A stretch of 64,000 bases of DNA from Collinsella sp. AF20-14LB (GTDB taxonomy: Bacteria; Actinomycetota; Coriobacteriia; Coriobacteriales; Coriobacteriaceae), in NCBI RefSeq assembly GCF_003459505.1, contig NZ_QRWD01000003.1, positions 102,671 to 166,670 of the forward strand, written 5' to 3'. Of this stretch, positions 61,414 to 64,000 are shown one piece after another. Numbering within the stretch: the stretch's first letter is position 1; each line of letters opens with the position of its first letter. The position numbers and the translations under genes are program-made. The notes under the pieces are model-generated. The model worked only from the letters and a program-made list of their open reading frames with translations. It did not search any database and was not told where the DNA came from.

Positions 61414-61800
61414 CTAAAGCGAGAAGTGCTCACTGTCGGAGGATAAGTTCGGTCCGAGCCAGGAATCACCATCCAAGAAGAACTCCGGGCAGCGCTGCAT
61501 GAACAGCGCCTGTTCGCGTTTCCAGCGGCGCTGTTTATCCTCGTTGGCCTCTTCCCTGCCGCGCGAGGTGAACTCGTAGTGGTACAGCTCGGCATAGGGC
61601 GTAAAGATGGTGCAGAAGCCCGCCTCCCATACGCGCAGGCAAAAGTCAGCGTCGTTAAAACCGACGGCGAATTCCTCGTTATAGCCTCCGACCTGCTCAA
61701 ATACGTCGCGTCGCACCATCTGGCAGGCGCCCGTCACGGCACTGAAGTTGCCCGGGCGCACAGCACGGGCAAGATAGCCCCCACGCTTCGCAAAAGGCAT
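61414..61800 (-). pseudogene. C-terminal fragment of a GT2 glycosyltransferase
   Basis: The 128-residue frame covers only the last third of a two-domain GT2 enzyme: NFSAVTGACQMVRRDVFEQVGG, FAVGFNDADFCLRV, TPYAELYHYEFTSRG and the C-terminal WKREQALFMQRCPE. It is homologous to the end of the protein at 45052-47451 (TAACLMTKRAVFDEVGGF, FNDVDYCLKV, DTELYHYES) but is GC-rich. The nucleotide-binding part is missing, and AT-rich unrelated DNA lies upstream, so it is a truncated remnant and is unlikely to be active. Confidence 0.8.
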
Positions 61801-62258
61801 CTTTGTGGCCGCAAATTAAAAAACGCAATACCATGCCCATATCGATACGTCATATGCGGCCAGCGCATTCTATTGATGTGGAAACCGGTTCGATTCATTA
61901 ATTTAAACCAAAGCCTCTACAGCAATTAATAGCGCCCTAGACAGCAACAGCACCAGAGACATACCAGACTAGCCATCATCACCGATCTCAAATAATTCGC
62001 AACGGTTACCATGTCGGCCTTCGACTCAACCGGCCAGATTACAGCAACCTCGATGATAGTCGTCTTAGTTGCAACAGCCGTGGGCGTTACCATGCCTACC
62101 ACAGGCTTTACGTGCCCACGACACGCTTTCCTAGATGATTATCGACCAATCCGCTACAACCAGAGAACGCTGGTTCAGAATCCCAATTGTTCCATCACCT
62201 GTGTAGAGGGATCGTCGGCAAATCACGTATGCAGTAGAAAATGTCGAAAGTCTCGGTT
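61801..62258. other. No recognisable gene
   Basis: This stretch holds only short frames. One minus-strand frame of 55 codons (61926-62093) ends in a Cys-rich run and has no ribosome binding site. The composition is mixed, consistent with fragments of decayed genes between the GT2 remnant and the acyltransferase. Confidence 0.5.
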
Positions 62259-63338
62259 CTACGACATAGCTTTATTTAACAAATCGCAAGGACCGACAAG
62301 TCGCATGAAGAAGCCGGCTAAGAGTTTTCTGAGACCTTCCAGCATTAAGCAAATCGCGAAAACAGCCGTTGGAACCAGAAGCACCTGCAATATTCCCAGT
62401 CTAACGCCGACACGCGTAAAGGGAAACAGCGAGCTCCAAAGCCAACTTTGGATAGGCCCATAGTCAGAAATAAGATAAGTAGCGAAACAAAGTTTCGCTA
62501 CAGCGTTAACGAAACGGGAGGAAAAATGCGGCATCTTTAAATCGATCAAAAAGACCGAAATTGCTATAACTAACGAAAAAATAGACGCCGGTGATCCGAA
62601 AAAACCGTTATACAAATTCGCAAAGGTCGAGCCCAGCAAACCATCAAAATGGAATTGACCATAAAACGATATTGCAACTCCCACAAAGGAAGCAATACAA
62701 CAAGTAACCAGGCGCCGTACATCCACTGTTGACAAATCTACATACCAGCGAATATAGCAAACAAGAACGCAAATTATAATAAAATCAACTAGTAGCCCGT
62801 CGATGGGAATCCAAAAGAGCGGCACATAACGCAGGAATCCAAAGGCGAAGACCAGAAAGATTGATAGATAAAGATGTAGTTTCTGGTCCAACACATGCAA
62901 AGCCGGAATTAAAAAGGGCAGCAAAAAAACAAGCCAAGCATAGACGGTTACAAACCACCAACTAGAACCAGTAAGAGTTGGTGCAAAAATATCTATCAAA
63001 TTGGTTGGACTTACTTGAATATCGCCGCGAAGCATGAAGAAAAAACCCAGCACAATACTATAAAAGAGAACCGTGCCTTCGATTGAAGCTATCTGTTTAA
63101 CAGCTTGTTTAATGGAGTATCCAGCTTTCCCCGCAACAAACCAGATTGTTATGGCAACAAAGCAGCCGACCGCAGTTCTTCCAATTGGATAGAAAAAGAT
63201 ATTGTAGAAAAACCTAGTAAACGAGCTAGAAAATACGGAAACAGAATCAGCGTTGTGAACAACAAAATGATGAGCCATTACCGTCCACATAAGGACAATG
63301 CGAAGTAATTCGATACGGGAATCTCGTATTTTTACCAT
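62259..63338 (-). CDS. Acyltransferase family 3 membrane protein
   Basis: The 359-residue protein has about ten membrane spans and the N-terminal SRIELLRIVLMWTVMAHHFVVHN segment of acyltransferase 3 proteins, which acetylate or succinylate surface glycans. The ATG at 63338 is preferred over one seven codons upstream because GGGGGC is well placed. It is AT-rich, unlike the acyltransferase at 29729-30715, with which it shares only the family. It stands alone between gene remnants. Confidence 0.84.
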   Translation of the reverse strand: MVKIRDSRIELLRIVLMWTVMAHHFVVHNADSVSVFSSSFTRFFYNIFFYPIGRTAVGCFVAITIWFVAGKAGYSIKQAVKQIASIEGTVLFYSIVLGFFFMLRGDIQVSPTNLIDIFAPTLTGSSWWFVTVYAWLVFLLPFLIPALHVLDQKLHLYLSIFLVFAFGFLRYVPLFWIPIDGLLVDFIIICVLVCYIRWYVDLSTVDVRRLVTCCIASFVGVAISFYGQFHFDGLLGSTFANLYNGFFGSPASIFSLVIAISVFLIDLKMPHFSSRFVNAVAKLCFATYLISDYGPIQSWLWSSLFPFTRVGVRLGILQVLLVPTAVFAICLMLEGLRKLLAGFFMRLVGPCDLLNKAMS

Positions 63339-63378
63339 AATGCCCCCAAGTAAAATCAAAACCTAATTATGCTTCGCC

Positions 63379-63458
63379 CTAAAACCGTTCGAGAATCTCC
63401 TCGGCATTCTCTCGCAAATAGATATCTAGGTCCGGCACGGCAAACTGCACATAGCCCC
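63379..63458 (-). pseudogene. C-terminal gene fragment of unknown protein
   Basis: A GC-rich minus-strand frame reading YVQFAVPDLDIYLREN, then AEEILERF and a TAG at 63379, looks like the natural end of a protein. Upstream it breaks at a G-run near 63458. The parent gene was not recognised. Confidence 0.5.
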
Positions 63459-64000
63459 CCCTGCGGTGTCTGAATAACCTCCCTCTGAGAAGTTTGACTC
63501 TGATGGGGCTACGGATAGAAAGTTGGACTGCGGGATGGTCAGGACTGGAGGCTAGCATGCGCTATTAGCGCCGGGCGATCTAGCCACTAATAGTCAAACG
63601 ATTTTGACCAATCCCGGTCACCGAACAATGGTCGCCGCGCCTCCCCGCCGCCGCTACTCCAGTGGTGCCGACACACCGGTGTTAGGAGGGCCATTGAGGC
63701 GAACGAGAGGCAAGATGACCTACAGGAGATTATAGACGCGACGCTCCGGGAGATGGCCGCGGAGGGGGCAACGGGTTCGACCCATTGGCAGTTTATTCCC
63801 CGCTGCAAATGGACCATTTCTGCTGGCTGCATTCTATTTTTCCTTCTTTTTTAAGCACTTGACTATATATACACCAGTCCTTGTCCGTAATACCAAGTTC
63901 GCCTTTTATTTTTCGCCTTGTATTAACGCCTTCACTAATTGCTGCGAGGTGGCGCGCGCAGACGTGGTGTAAGAGCGTCCCGAGGTCCGTCGCTGCAAGT
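63459..64000. other. Degenerate region at the right edge
   Basis: No complete gene was found. On the plus strand a frame open from about 63593 to a TAA at 63853 contains RRAIEANERQDD and EIIDATLREMAAEGATG, which look like coding sequence but lack a start and upstream domain. The surrounding DNA, including a leader-like AGTTTGACTCTGATGGGGC stretch near 63490, may be a mobile-element remnant. No terminal inverted repeats or transposase were identified. Confidence 0.4.

Noticed and set aside
61926..62093. Minus-strand 55-codon frame
   Set aside because: No ribosome binding site and a Cys-rich end. It is most likely chance or a remnant.
62011..62463. Plus-strand frame of 150 codons overlapping the acyltransferase end
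   Set aside because: Half of it is antisense to the acyltransferase and the rest has no family features or ribosome binding site.

Overview
The window reads as a chromosomal segment of a GC-rich actinobacterium of the class Coriobacteriia, most likely a gut Collinsella or a close relative. This is inferred from the gene order (rsfS-yqeK-nadD-obgE-rpmA-rplU followed by the paired radical SAM/DUF2344 genes), the fused RmlC-RmlD and AroE-AroK enzymes, frequent TTG starts behind good ribosome binding sites, and the kinds of surface-glycan genes. No 16S rRNA or other definitive marker is present.

Region 1 (1-16.5 kb, all minus strand) is housekeeping: ribosome and GTPase genes, NAD synthesis, the radical SAM pair, and a cell-shape cluster (a DUF697-like protein, RodA, PBP2, MreD, MreC, MreB). 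Two single-span membrane proteins follow, one with TPRs and one with zinc ribbons, with a cyclophilin between them. Region 2 (16.5-19.5 kb) holds a P-type ATPase and tRNA-Arg(CCG). Region 3 (19.5-28.2 kb, plus strand) is a compact aromatic amino acid operon, aroF-tyrA-aroB-aroA-aroC-pheA-aroEK-aroQ. It covers every step from DAHP to chorismate plus the Phe and Tyr branches, with a terminator-like hairpin in the aroF leader.

Region 4 (28.2-64 kb) is accessory and surface-glycan DNA of very mixed base composition. It holds an ABC-2 glycan exporter, a GT2/GT2/YfhO lipid-linked glycosylation set, and dTDP-L-rhamnose genes (rmlA, rmlB, rmlCD). It also holds UDP-L-FucNAc genes (fnlA, fnlB, fnlC), several glycosyltransferases, a Wzx-type flippase, a large secreted peptidoglycan hydrolase with repeats, and two acyltransferases. 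Sugar-nucleotide genes are very GC-rich, while many transferases and membrane proteins are AT-rich, as in a locus built by repeated exchange. The last 3 kb is a graveyard of gene fragments. No initiating sugar-phosphate transferase and no certain Wzy polymerase was recognised, so the locus probably depends on genes outside the window.

The best candidate for an undescribed system is a two-gene unit present twice: a small DUF4869-type protein with an invariant STCGDNC motif, followed by a P-loop protein. Copy 1 (28241-29688) is intact, and its P-loop protein has a second domain that looks TOPRIM-like. Copy 2 (41704-42648) sits between rmlA and rmlB, and its P-loop protein lacks the second domain. 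Start codons were moved from the longest open frame wherever a ribosome binding site or family alignment favoured another start.
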